Positions 7,605 to 15,820 of a DNA stretch of 34,495 nucleotides are shown here, piece by piece. The notes under the pieces are model-generated. The model ran no database searches. It saw only the letters and a list, made by a program, of their open reading frames with translations, and was not told the DNA's origin. The stretch is from CAZMVY01 sp964617875 (GTDB taxonomy: Bacteria > Planctomycetota > Phycisphaerae > UBA1845 > PWPN01). Location of the stretch: the NCBI GenBank assembly GCA_964617875.1, contig CAZUAI010000057.1, forward strand, positions 1-34,495, written 5' to 3'. Position numbers and translations under genes: made by a program. Within the stretch, counting starts at the first letter, position 1. Every line of letters begins with the position of its first letter.

Positions 7605-8584
7605 TCATCACACGCAGCCCGTTGCGGATCTCGCTCGGGGGCGGCGGCACCGACCTGCCGTCGTACTACCGCGAGCACAGCGGTTTCGTCATCGCCGCCG
7701 CCATCGACAAGTACGTCTACATCACGCTCCACACGACCTTCGCCCAGGAACTCATCATCAAGTACTCGAAGATGGAGCGGGCGACGGCCGTCGATCAGGT
7801 CCAGCACCCCATCATCCGGGAGGGCCTCCGGCTCGTCGGCATCGAGAACCCCCACCTCGAGATCACCAGCATGGCCGACATCCCCGCGGGCACCGGGCTG
7901 GGTTCGTCGGGCAGCTTCACCACGGCCCTGCTCAAGGCCCTGCACACGCACCGCAAGAACCTCGTCCACCCGCAGGAGCTGGCCGAGCAGGCGTGCCACA
8001 TCGAACTGGACCGCCTCGGAGAGCCGATCGGCAAGCAGGACCAGTACATCGCGGCCTACGGCGGGATCACGTGCTTCCGCTTCATGCCCAACGGCCAGGT
8101 CGAGGCGCGTCCGCTCGCGCTCCGGCAGGAGACGCTCTACGACCTCGAAGACGGCCTGCTGCTGTTCTTCACCGGCTACACGCGGTCGGCGTCGAACATC
8201 CTCAAGGACCAGGACGCCCGCAGCAGGAGCAACGACCGCGAGATGATCGAGAACCTCCACTTCATCAAGGAACTCGGCCGCCGGAGCCGCGAGGCCCTCG
8301 AGCGCGGCGACCTCCGGGAGTTCGCCGAGCTGATGAACGTACACTGGGAGCACAAGAAGAAGCGGTCGTCCGGGATGAGCAACGACCGGATCGACGCGTG
8401 GTACGAGCTGGCCCGCCGGAACGGCGCCCTCGGCGGCAAGCTCATCGGCGCCGGCGGCGGCGGGTTCCTGCTCTTCTATGCCGAAGACAAGGCGCGCCTG
8501 CGCCACGCGATGCGCGACGCCGGCCTGCAGGAAGTCCGGTTCCGCTTCGACTTCGAGGGCACCAAGCTCGTCATCGAATCATGA
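7601..8584 (+). CDS. hddA: D-glycero-D-manno-heptose 7-phosphate kinase (GHMP family)
   Basis: This 327-residue protein is a GHMP kinase of the HddA type, which phosphorylates C1 of D-glycero-D-manno-heptose 7-phosphate in the GDP-heptose pathway. The three family motifs are clear. The start TRSPLRISLGGGGTDLP covers residues 4-20, the phosphate-binding loop PAGTGLGSSGS is at about 95-105, and the C-terminal LIGAGGGGFLLF is around 281-292. Length and N-terminus match HddA closely, while galactokinase- or mevalonate-kinase-specific signatures are absent. The start overlaps the previous stop by four bases. Adjacent nucleotidyltransferase, isomerase and phosphatase genes support the heptose role; a fucose-type GHMP kinase is the main alternative. 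Confidence 0.88.
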   Translation: MIITRSPLRISLGGGGTDLPSYYREHSGFVIAAAIDKYVYITLHTTFAQELIIKYSKMERATAVDQVQHPIIREGLRLVGIENPHLEITSMADIPAGTGLGSSGSFTTALLKALHTHRKNLVHPQELAEQACHIELDRLGEPIGKQDQYIAAYGGITCFRFMPNGQVEARPLALRQETLYDLEDGLLLFFTGYTRSASNILKDQDARSRSNDREMIENLHFIKELGRRSREALERGDLREFAELMNVHWEHKKKRSSGMSNDRIDAWYELARRNGALGGKLIGAGGGGFLLFYAEDKARLRHAMRDAGLQEVRFRFDFEGTKLVIES

Positions 8585-9324
8585 GCCGGGACCCCCTTCC
8601 CATTGCGATACTCGCCGGCGGGCTCGCGACGCGGCTCCGGCCGCTGACGGAGAAGATCCCCAAGGCGCTCATCGACATCGCGGGCGCGCCGTTTATCGCC
8701 CACCAGTTGCGGATGCTCAAGGCCGCCGGGCTGGCGCGCGTCGTGATCTGCGCCGGCCACCTCGGCGAAATGATCCGGGAGTGCGTCGGCGACGGTTCGC
8801 GATTCGGCCTGGCCGTCGAGTATTCGTTCGACGGGCCCAGGCTCCTCGGCACCGCCGGCGCGCTGCGGAAGGCAATGCCCCTCCTCGGCGACGAGTTCCT
8901 CGTGATCTACGGCGACTCGTACCTGCCGTGCGACTACCTGGCCGTCCAGCGGGCGTTCCGCGCGAGCGGCCGGCCCGCCCTGATGACCGTCTATCGCAAC
9001 GAGGGACTCTACGACGCGAGCAACGTCGAGTACGCCGACGGCCGGATCCTCGCCTACGACAAGAAGAACCGCACCGACCGCATGCGCCACATCGACTACG
9101 GGCTCGGCGCGCTGAGCGCCAGGGCGATGGAGGCGGTGCCGGACGGCGAACCGTTCGACCTCGCCGCGCTGTACGGAGACCTCTTGCGGCGCGACCAGCT
9201 CGCCGCGTTCGAGGTGACGCAGCGGTTCTACGAGATCGGCTCGCGCGAGGGCCTCGACGAACTGCGCCGCCTCCTCTCGCAGAAGGCCGTCCCCACGGCA
9301 AAGGAGACCCCCCGTGCACCATGA
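8581..9324 (+). CDS. hddC: Sugar-phosphate nucleotidyltransferase, HddC-like (heptose 1-phosphate guanylyltransferase)
   Basis: This 247-residue enzyme has a nucleotidyltransferase GT-A fold. The nucleotide-binding motif LAGGLATRLRPLT (11-23) precedes the catalytic lysine in KIPKAL (K28). LLGTAGAL (88-95) contacts the base and sugar, and VIYGDSYL (108-115) carries the metal-binding aspartate. The short form without a hexapeptide domain fits HddC, which joins GTP to D-glycero-alpha-D-manno-heptose 1-phosphate. ATG overlaps the kinase stop (ATGA). The base specificity (GTP or another NTP) cannot be read directly and follows from pairing with an HddA-type kinase. Confidence 0.82.
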   Translation: MSRDPLPIAILAGGLATRLRPLTEKIPKALIDIAGAPFIAHQLRMLKAAGLARVVICAGHLGEMIRECVGDGSRFGLAVEYSFDGPRLLGTAGALRKAMPLLGDEFLVIYGDSYLPCDYLAVQRAFRASGRPALMTVYRNEGLYDASNVEYADGRILAYDKKNRTDRMRHIDYGLGALSARAMEAVPDGEPFDLAALYGDLLRRDQLAAFEVTQRFYEIGSREGLDELRRLLSQKAVPTAKETPRAP

Positions 9325-9916
9325 CTTCGTGCAGCGGTATCTCGCCGAGTGCGCAGACGTGATCCGACGGCTCGACCCGGCGGCGATCGACCGGACGGCC
9401 GACGTGCTCGCCGAGACGCGGGCACGGGGCGGCCGGCTGTTCATCCTCGGCGTCGGCGGGAGCGCGGCCAACGCCTCGCACGCCGTCAACGACTTCCGCA
9501 AGATCGGCGGCATCGAGGCCTACGCCCCGACGGACAACGTCTCCGAGCTGACGGCACGCACCAACGACGAGGGCTGGGCCGGCGTCTTCGCCAGTTGGTT
9601 GCGGACGAGCCGCCTGCGTCCCGAAGACGCGGTGCTGGTCCTTTCGGTCGGCGGCGGGAACATCGAGAAGAACGTCAGCCCGAACCTCGTCGCCGCCGTG
9701 CAGTACGCGAAACAGGTCGGCGCGAAGGTCGTCGGCATCGTCGGACGCGACGGCGGATTCACCGCGACGGTCGCCGACGCCTGCGTCGTCATCCCGACGG
9801 TCAACGCCGCGCACACCACGCCGCACGCGGAGGCGTTTCAGGCCGTCGTCTGGCACCTGCTCGTGTCGCACCCGAAGCTGAAGGCCGCCGAGACGAAGTG
9901 GGAGTCGGTGCGATGA
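9314..9916 (+). CDS. gmhA: GmhA-like phosphoheptose isomerase (SIS domain), variant active site
   Basis: This 200-residue SIS-domain protein belongs near GmhA, which converts sedoheptulose 7-phosphate to D-glycero-D-manno-heptose 7-phosphate. The sugar-phosphate loop GVGGSAANASH (46-56) and the late histidine (H181, in VVWHLLV) are present. Several family positions differ. The usual glutamate of the AAEL segment appears as D60 in VNDF, the STSGNSGN loop reads SVGGGNIEKN (111-120), and the QEVH segment reads AEAF. The start is GTG at 9314, 11 bases inside the preceding gene, with AAGGAGA upstream; the nearby ATG is out of frame. Context strongly suggests a heptose isomerase, but a shifted substrate or stereochemistry is possible. 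Confidence 0.8.
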   Translation: MHHDFVQRYLAECADVIRRLDPAAIDRTADVLAETRARGGRLFILGVGGSAANASHAVNDFRKIGGIEAYAPTDNVSELTARTNDEGWAGVFASWLRTSRLRPEDAVLVLSVGGGNIEKNVSPNLVAAVQYAKQVGAKVVGIVGRDGGFTATVADACVVIPTVNAAHTTPHAEAFQAVVWHLLVSHPKLKAAETKWESVR

Positions 9917-10494
9917 GCGGGGCGCGGCGGCGGGCGATCTTTCTCGACCGCGACGGGGTGATCAACCGCTCCGTCGTGCGCGACGGCCGGCCGTACCCGC
10001 CCGCCACGGTCGAGGAACTCGACATCCCCCCGGACGTGCCGCCGGCCCTCGAACGCGCCCGCGCGGCCGGCTTTCTGCTCATCGGCGCGAGCAACCAGCC
10101 GGACGTGGCGCGGGGAATCACGCCGCGCGAGGCGGTCGATGCGATCAACCACCGTATCCTCGAACGCACGCCGCTGCTTGACATCCTCGTGTGCTGTCAC
10201 GATGATCGCGACGGCTGCGATTGCCGCAAGCCGCTGCCGGGCATGCTGACGCGGGCGGCGGCGGCGTATGGCATCGACCTCGGCCGGAGCTACATGGTCG
10301 GCGACCGGTGGCGCGACGTGGAAGCCGGCCGCCGTGCCGGTTGCACGACGATCTGGATCGACTGCGGCTACCGGGAGGACTGGCCGGTCGCACCGCCCGA
10401 TCACACGGTCCGGTCGCTGTCGGAGGCCATCGACTGGGTCCTTCGGACGGCGGCACAACGCGGAGAGGCGGAGACCCATGAAGACGCTGGCTGA
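9913..10494 (+). CDS. gmhB: D-glycero-D-manno-heptose 1,7-bisphosphate 7-phosphatase (HAD, GmhB-like)
   Basis: This 193-residue HAD phosphatase has the FLDRDGVIN motif with the nucleophile D12 and acid/base D14. It also has the motif II region GASNQPDVARG, the lysine of CRKPLPGM (K106) and the acidic motif MVGDRWRDVEAG (D131). The zinc-binding set typical of GmhB is visible as C94/C95, H96, C102 and C104. That zinc loop separates GmhB from histidinol-phosphatase-only HADs less clearly than biochemistry would, but the operon makes heptose 1,7-bisphosphate the obvious substrate. Its ATG overlaps the isomerase stop (ATGA). In the pathway it acts between the HddA kinase and the HddC transferase. 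Confidence 0.86.
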   Translation: MSGARRRAIFLDRDGVINRSVVRDGRPYPPATVEELDIPPDVPPALERARAAGFLLIGASNQPDVARGITPREAVDAINHRILERTPLLDILVCCHDDRDGCDCRKPLPGMLTRAAAAYGIDLGRSYMVGDRWRDVEAGRRAGCTTIWIDCGYREDWPVAPPDHTVRSLSEAIDWVLRTAAQRGEAETHEDAG

Positions 10495-11194
10495 CCTGCA
10501 GGTCAAGATCTTCGGCGACGGGGCGGACAAGGAAGGCATCCTCAAGCTCTACAAGGACCCGCTCATCAAGGGCTTCACCACGAACCCCAGCCTCATGTGG
10601 AAGGCCGGGGTTCGCGACTACAGAGCGTTCGCGCAGGATCTTCTGAAGGCGGTGCCCGACCGGCACATCTCGCTCGAGGTATTCTCCGACGACTTCGAGG
10701 AGATGGGCCGGCAGGCGCGCGAGATCGCGTCGTGGGGCCCCAACGTCTTCGTGAAGATCCCGGTCATGAACACCCGCGGCGAGTCGTCGCTCCCGCTCGT
10801 GCGCGATCTCGTCGCGGACGGCATTCAGGTCAATGTGACCGCCCTGCTCACGCTGGGGCAGGTCCGCGAGGTCGCCGCCGCCCTGGACGGCGGTCCGCCG
10901 GCGTGCGTGTCGGTCTTCGCCGGCCGCATCGCCGATACCGGCCGCGACCCGGTCCCCCTGATGGCGGCCGCGGTCGAGCTGCTGGCGCCGTTCCCGAACG
11001 CCGAGCTGATCTGGGCCAGCCCGCGGGAACTGTTCAACATCTTCCAGGCCGACGCGATCGGGTGCCACATCATCACCGTCTCGCACGACGTCCTCGCGAA
11101 GCTCAAGCTCGTCGGCAAGGACCTCACCGAGTACTCGCTCGACACCGTGCGCGCGTTCCGCGAAGACGCCGTGCGGGCGGGCTACCGGCTCTGA
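10478..11194 (+). CDS. Transaldolase family protein (short form)
   Basis: This 238-residue protein is of the short transaldolase/fructose-6-phosphate aldolase class. It shows the TTNPS segment (34-38), the ISLEVFS strand, the Schiff-base lysine in VFVKIPV (K93) and the NVTALLTLGQ segment. The ATG at 10478 lies 17 bases inside the end of the phosphatase gene, with GGAGA a few bases upstream. As the last gene of the heptose operon it could make sedoheptulose 7-phosphate from fructose 6-phosphate and erythrose 4-phosphate, the entry substrate of GmhA. That role is inference; an aldolase or a C7-sugar remodelling reaction is the alternative. No terminator with a T-tract is seen in the 153 bases after it. 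Confidence 0.87.
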   Translation: MKTLADLQVKIFGDGADKEGILKLYKDPLIKGFTTNPSLMWKAGVRDYRAFAQDLLKAVPDRHISLEVFSDDFEEMGRQAREIASWGPNVFVKIPVMNTRGESSLPLVRDLVADGIQVNVTALLTLGQVREVAAALDGGPPACVSVFAGRIADTGRDPVPLMAAAVELLAPFPNAELIWASPRELFNIFQADAIGCHIITVSHDVLAKLKLVGKDLTEYSLDTVRAFREDAVRAGYRL

Positions 11195-11347
11195 CGCTGC
11201 GGTTTGCGGTCCGTGGCCCATCGAGGCCGGCGCGGGGAGACGCGACACTTCCGCCCGCCATGCCGCCGGGGTGGGCAGGGGCCCGTCCCGCGCAAGCGAA
11301 AGGTTGTGCGCAAGCGGATCGACTGCTTCGGACTCTGCCGATTCGTG

Positions 11348-12223
11348 TCACGCATCCTCCGTCGCCGGCAGCAGCCCGACGGATTCCCGGTGCCGGCGGT
11401 ATCGCGCGACGGCGTCGAGGTCGATCGTCGCGGTCAGGACGCCCGGCGCGCCGCGGGCGATCGTCTGCCGGATCTTCCGCACGTCCGGCCGGCCCGACGG
11501 GTCGCAGATCGTGCCGGCGCCCGAGGTGAAGTGCGTGTCGCGGACCACCGTGTCCTCGATCAGGCGACGCGACTCGTGCCGGCCCGCCGCCCAGTCGCTC
11601 ACGATGACGGGCAGCGCGTTCTCCATCGCCCGTGTGAGGGCCAGGTTCCACCAGAGCGTCTGTGCGTACTCGACGTACGCTTCGCCCGGCACCGTCGTCT
11701 TTGCGGGCACGCAGAGCAGATCGGCCCGGCCGGGCAGCTCCCGCGCGAGCATCGGATCCCACAGGTCCGCGCAGATCAGGACGCCGACCCGCACGCCCTC
11801 GATCGTGAACACACCGGGCCCGGTGCCCGCCCGCCGTGTGTCGATCTCGCGGTCGAACAGGACCCGCTTGTCGTAGCGGCCGATCTCCCGGCCGTCGCGG
11901 TCCACGACGAAGCACGCGTTCCGCCGTCCGCCGTCGTCGTCCTGGTAGTCGATGCTCCCGCCGACCACGTTTGTCCGGCAGGCCCGCGCGAGCGTCGCGA
12001 GGAACTGCCGCGCCTGGCGCGCCGATTGCCCGTCGTCATAGTCCGACGGCTGGCCCGTGAACGTCTCCGGCAGGACGAGCAGGTCCACCGGGTTCTGTCG
12101 TACGGCCTGCTCGGCGGCCTGCCGGAGCAGGACCATGTTCGGCATCGGCCGGAGCCACTCGAGCGCCGGCTGGATCGCGGCCGCGCGGATTGTTCGCCCG
12201 TTTGCCACGGTGTCGGCCCTCAT
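11348..12223 (-). CDS. Carbon-nitrogen hydrolase (nitrilase superfamily)
   Basis: This 291-residue protein has the full nitrilase-superfamily triad: E53 in VLPETF, K119 in RYDKRVLFDRE and C151 in VLICADLWDP. The family hydrolyses non-peptide C-N bonds such as amides, nitriles or N-carbamoyl groups; the exact substrate is unknown. Its ATG overlaps the stop of the upstream sugar-isomerase-like gene (ATGA), so the two are one transcription unit. The DLW variant after the cysteine resembles aliphatic amidase or carbamoylputrescine-hydrolase branches but is not diagnostic. It is convergent with the heptose operon across a 153-base gap. Confidence 0.87.
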   Translation of the reverse strand: MRADTVANGRTIRAAAIQPALEWLRPMPNMVLLRQAAEQAVRQNPVDLLVLPETFTGQPSDYDDGQSARQARQFLATLARACRTNVVGGSIDYQDDDGGRRNACFVVDRDGREIGRYDKRVLFDREIDTRRAGTGPGVFTIEGVRVGVLICADLWDPMLARELPGRADLLCVPAKTTVPGEAYVEYAQTLWWNLALTRAMENALPVIVSDWAAGRHESRRLIEDTVVRDTHFTSGAGTICDPSGRPDVRKIRQTIARGAPGVLTATIDLDAVARYRRHRESVGLLPATEDA

Positions 12224-13104
12224 TCCACGTACCGGGCCAGGTGCCGCTTGGCGATCAGCAGGCCGAGGTCCTCGAGGTTCGGACCGCCCGGCGGCTTCGG
12301 GTCGCGAAAGACGGCATCGTGCCACCCTTCGATGTTCAGGTCGCCGTGGTAGCCGCTCCGCCGCAACTCCTTGACGATCGCCGCCCAGTCGCCGTCGCCG
12401 AGGCCGGGGAAGCAGTGCTCGATCGCCCCGTCGTGGTAGATCCCGTAGCGGTCCACGACATCGCGGTAGACCTTCGCATCCTTGGCGTGCACGTGGTACG
12501 CCTTGCGCCCCCACGTGCGAAGGTTCACCACCGGATCGACGAACTGGCACAGCAGGTGCGACGGGTCCCATTCGAGGCCGAGGACGTCCGACGGCACTTC
12601 GTTGAAGCACCGTTCCCACATGGCCACGGTGCAGATGCAGTTGATCCCGCCGAACGGGCTGTGGAACCTCCCCATCGGGCAGTGCTCGAACGCGATGCGC
12701 ACGCCGCGGTCGGCGGCGAACCGCGCGTGCTCGCCCCAGAGAGCGCGGAACGGCGGCAGCGAGTCCTCGAGCGGCCGATCGACGATCCGCCCCGCAAAGC
12801 CGGCGACGACGGGCACCCGCATCGCCTCCGCGAGCAGGATCACGTGGCGGACGTGGTCCCGGTGCTGCTGCGCCTTCGCGGCGTCGGCGTCCATGTGGTT
12901 GACGTAGAAGCCCCCGATGCAACTGATCGCGATGCCGGCGGCCTCGTACGCCGCCTGTACGCCCGCCGCCCTGTCCTGCCAACCGTCGCACGGCGGGCAG
13001 AAATCGCAGGCCGCGCCGACCAGCAGCTCGACCGCCGTAAACCCGTGCCGCTTCGCGAAGTCGATTCGCTCACGGTCAAACCCGCTCAGAAACCCGATCC
13101 GCAT
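12220..13104 (-). CDS. Sugar phosphate isomerase/epimerase-like TIM-barrel protein
   Basis: This 294-residue protein fits the AP-endonuclease-2/xylose-isomerase-like TIM barrel. It has an N-terminal GF strand with GFTAVELLV, a glutamate in VRIAFEHCP, the metal-ligand segment LGLEWDPSHLLCQ, YHVHAKDAK, and a late glutamate in GDLNIEGWHD. These are the usual metal-binding strand ends (E, D-x2-H, H-x-K, E). Family members isomerise or epimerise keto-sugars or inositol derivatives; the substrate is unknown. The ATG at 13104 has no ribosome-binding site, but TATAAA lies seven bases upstream, so a leaderless message is possible. It overlaps the nitrilase gene by four bases. Confidence 0.87.
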   Translation of the reverse strand: MRIGFLSGFDRERIDFAKRHGFTAVELLVGAACDFCPPCDGWQDRAAGVQAAYEAAGIAISCIGGFYVNHMDADAAKAQQHRDHVRHVILLAEAMRVPVVAGFAGRIVDRPLEDSLPPFRALWGEHARFAADRGVRIAFEHCPMGRFHSPFGGINCICTVAMWERCFNEVPSDVLGLEWDPSHLLCQFVDPVVNLRTWGRKAYHVHAKDAKVYRDVVDRYGIYHDGAIEHCFPGLGDGDWAAIVKELRRSGYHGDLNIEGWHDAVFRDPKPPGGPNLEDLGLLIAKRHLARYVE

Positions 13105-13111
13105 GGACGTG

Positions 13112-13117
13112 TTTATA
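13112..13117 (-). promoter_or_regulatory. -10 element suggesting a leaderless message
   Basis: On the minus strand TATAAA (13117-13112) is followed by seven bases and then the ATG of the TIM-barrel gene at 13104, so transcription would start at or next to the start codon. No Shine-Dalgarno sequence is present. The -35 region is poor (TGGCGA at 17 bp). Confidence 0.35.
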
Positions 13118-13273
13118 GCGCATCCGCGTCGGTCTCGCCAGCGGAAGCCGGCACGGACCGCCGTTTGCCAGGATACTCGTCCGACATCGGCGACGGGCGG
13201 CTTGTGTCCTGCGGCGAAACGCCTAGAATCAACGGCGGGCGCGGCAGATTCGCGGGGTGTGCCCGGTGGGCGC

Positions 13274-14398
13274 ATGACCACGACGCCGACAAGGATTCCG
13301 CGGCCGAGACACGGCCCTGCCTTGCGGGCCACGGGGGCCGTGTTTCTGTCGGCCCTCGCGGCCTGTGAGAAATCCCCGTCGCGACCCGTCGCGCCGCCGC
13401 CCTCGGCCGCCGTACGCGATTCGCCCCCGCCGCGGCCGGACCCCGCCCGGACGCTCAACGCCGCCCTCCCGCCCGCCGCCGGCGTCGCGGACTGCCCCAT
13501 CGGCCTCGACGACCCCGGCGCCCCGGCCATTCTGCCGCGAAGCCATGACATCCCCGGCTGGATCCAGGACGAGCCCATCCGCGTGCGGCGGCCCGGCGGG
13601 CTCGCCTCTCTGATCGCCGACGCCGGCGCCCGTACGGCGATCGAGTCGTACCGGCTCACGGCGGTCTCCCACTGCGTCTACCGCTACGCGCCCCCTGACG
13701 AGGGCGAACCAAACCGCCTCGACATGCTCTGGATCGAGGCGGCGGAGCCGGACGACGCCTTCGGGCTGTTCAGTGTGATGGCCCCGCCCCCGCGCAGCGC
13801 CAACGGCGACGGCAGCCGGACCGCCGAGCACCGGGCGTCCGACGGGTCGTTTCGCCTCTTCGGCTGGCAGGGCTCCGTGTGCCTGCAGATGACGGTTCCG
13901 CCCGACGAGGCGCAAGATACGTTCGTCCGGGCGGCGCGCTCGCTGCGGGCGAGACTTCTGTTTTCCGTCCCGCGGGCCGATCCGCCGACCCTGCTGCGGG
14001 CGATGCCACTCGTGAAACGATTGCCCGGTCGCGAGTGGCTGGTTCGCCACGCCGCCGCCCTGGGCCTTCTCGGCGCCGAGGGGTTGCCGGTCGTCGATCC
14101 CGCGGCGCTGGACGAGATGCTCGGCCTCGACGGGAGCGCGAGCCTCGCGATCGCGGCCTACGACGCCGGCCCGGACGAGCCGCCGAACGTCGTCTGGGCC
14201 GCCGAGTATCCGAGCGACGAGGCCGCAACCGCCGCCGCCGAACGCTGCCGGGCCCGCGTCGAACAACCCGAGGACGACCTCGACCGCAGCATGCTCCTCG
14301 GCGAGTGCCGCGGGCGATACGTCATCGGCACCTGGACCGCCGAGCAGGAATCCATCGTGCATGTGCTGCCCCGATTGGCGGCCACGCTGCCTCCATGA
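13274..14398 (+). CDS. Predicted lipoprotein, DUF6599-like
   Basis: This 374-residue protein starts with a basic region and a lipoprotein signal ending in FLSALAAC (C31 lipidated), followed by a Pro/Ala-rich linker. The body (about 65-374) resembles the DUF6599-type lipoproteins found in acidobacteria and planctomycetes. It has a YRLTAVSHCVYRYAP segment, LDMLWIEAAEPDDAFGLFSVM, and a second half with a repeated similar layout (RYVIGTWTAEQESIVHVL near the end). No catalytic motif was found. The ATG at 13274 is the only start that gives a clean signal peptide; the frame is open upstream without family-like sequence. The family assignment is from memory of pattern and not certain. Confidence 0.75.
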   Translation: MTTTPTRIPRPRHGPALRATGAVFLSALAACEKSPSRPVAPPPSAAVRDSPPPRPDPARTLNAALPPAAGVADCPIGLDDPGAPAILPRSHDIPGWIQDEPIRVRRPGGLASLIADAGARTAIESYRLTAVSHCVYRYAPPDEGEPNRLDMLWIEAAEPDDAFGLFSVMAPPPRSANGDGSRTAEHRASDGSFRLFGWQGSVCLQMTVPPDEAQDTFVRAARSLRARLLFSVPRADPPTLLRAMPLVKRLPGREWLVRHAAALGLLGAEGLPVVDPAALDEMLGLDGSASLAIAAYDAGPDEPPNVVWAAEYPSDEAATAAAERCRARVEQPEDDLDRSMLLGECRGRYVIGTWTAEQESIVHVLPRLAATLPP

Positions 14399-14510
14399 CC
14401 CCGGCACGGCGGCGGCACGTACGAAGCCCCGGCCACGAACCGGCCGTCCAGGCTCCGGACGCGCGCGCCGTCCTCGCTCGTCAGCCTCCTGTTTTCCCAC
14501 TCTCGCTGCG

Positions 14511-14539
14511 TTGCAGGATGCGGCGCGCGGGCATATAGT
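14511..14539 (+). promoter_or_regulatory. Promoter of the AI-2E-family gene
   Basis: TTGCAG (14511-14516) and TATAGT (14534-14539, 5 of 6 matches) are separated by 17 bp. The start would be near 14546, 20 bases before the GTG start codon, with GGGAG at 14552-14556 as the ribosome-binding site. Spacing and -10 quality make this one of the better promoter calls in the window. Confidence 0.5.
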
Positions 14540-14565
14540 GTCGCCGCGTTCCGGGAGTACGCGCC

Positions 14566-15705
14566 GTGGAGTTCGACCTTCAACGCTTCTACCGCATCAA
14601 CCGCCGCGTCCTCATGTGGGGGTTGTTCTTCTTTTTCCTGTACCTGCTGCGCGGGTACTTCACGCTGATCTTCCTGACGTTCGTTCTGGGGTTCGCCGGC
14701 CGCCAGGCGGCGAACGTCATTACCCGGCACATGCGGGTCTCGTACCGGCTGGCCGTGATCATCCCCTACGTGCTCTTTGTGGCGTTCATGAGCGTCTTCC
14801 TCACGTTCGCCATTCCCCGCCTGCTCGCCGAGGGACGCGACTTCGCGCAAAACCGCCTCCCGACGCTCCAGGACGACTTCGTGGCCGAGCTGGCCAGGAT
14901 CAAGGTCTCGTACCCCTTCGTGGACCGGCTCATCGAGGAGAAGGCGGAGGCCGTCCATGGCGGATCGACGACCGCGGACGCGACCGCCACGCAGGCCGTG
15001 GCCGATTCCTACGCCGAGCGCCGCGACAAGCAGGCCATTCTCTCCGTCGTCGAAGACTATGTCGGCCCTCTGCCCAAGCTGGTCCTGAACTTCCTCGGCA
15101 CGGTCGTGATCCTCACGCTGCAGTTCATCCTTGCCATCTTTCTCAGCTTTCTGATCCTGCTCGACTTCGCGCGGATTCGCGCCGAGGTCGCTCACTGGCG
15201 CGACTCCGCCGTCGGCGCCTTCTTCGAGGAAACGGCGGTCGGCGTCGTCAACTTCGCCACCGTCGTCGGCCGGGCGTTTCAGTGCCAGTTCTACGTCACG
15301 ACGCTCAACGCGACGCTGACGCTGATCGGCCTGCTGGTGCTCGACATCCAACCCGTCGTGCTGCTGACGGCGATCGTGTTCCTGTTCGGTTTCATACCGG
15401 TGCTGGGCGTCTTTGTCTCGTCCGTGCCGATCATCCTCATCGCGCTCAACGCCGGCGGCCTTCCGAAGGGGTTGTGGGCGCTCGGCGTCATCGTCCTCGT
15501 CCATCTGGCCGAGGCCTACGTCTTCAACCCGCGGATCTACGCCGCCCGCTTCCACATCAACCCGGTCATCACGCTGATCATCCTGCTGGTCGCCCACCGG
15601 CTCTTCGGCGTCTGGGGAATGCTGCTCGGCATTCCCGTGACCTACTACGCCCTCACGATCGCGATTCAGATTCCCGCCCGGACGCCGCGCCCGCCCCAGG
15701 ACTGA
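14566..15705 (+). CDS. AI-2E family (PerM-type) membrane transporter
   Basis: This 379-residue integral membrane protein has the AI-2E exporter/PerM layout. Two to three membrane helices come first (about 17-90), then a hydrophilic amphipathic stretch (about 95-175). Five hydrophobic helices follow, with VFLFGFIPVLGVFVSS and the family-typical AYVFNPRIYAARFHINPVI segment before a final helix pair. Members export AI-2 in E. coli or act as sodium/proton antiporters; most are uncharacterised. GTG at 14566 is used, with GGGAG nine bases upstream. It appears monocistronic, convergent with the lipoprotein gene on the other strand, with nothing supported in the 115-base gap. Confidence 0.9.
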   Translation: MEFDLQRFYRINRRVLMWGLFFFFLYLLRGYFTLIFLTFVLGFAGRQAANVITRHMRVSYRLAVIIPYVLFVAFMSVFLTFAIPRLLAEGRDFAQNRLPTLQDDFVAELARIKVSYPFVDRLIEEKAEAVHGGSTTADATATQAVADSYAERRDKQAILSVVEDYVGPLPKLVLNFLGTVVILTLQFILAIFLSFLILLDFARIRAEVAHWRDSAVGAFFEETAVGVVNFATVVGRAFQCQFYVTTLNATLTLIGLLVLDIQPVVLLTAIVFLFGFIPVLGVFVSSVPIILIALNAGGLPKGLWALGVIVLVHLAEAYVFNPRIYAARFHINPVITLIILLVAHRLFGVWGMLLGIPVTYYALTIAIQIPARTPRPPQD

Positions 15706-15820
15706 TTGCGACCCCGCGACGACGAACGCGCGGACCGGCGCGCTTCGACAACGAACATCGGATCGGCCGTCGGGCGAATCTCCGCCGCCGCGGGTCCGCC
15801 GCCGCGAAGGACCGCCCATC

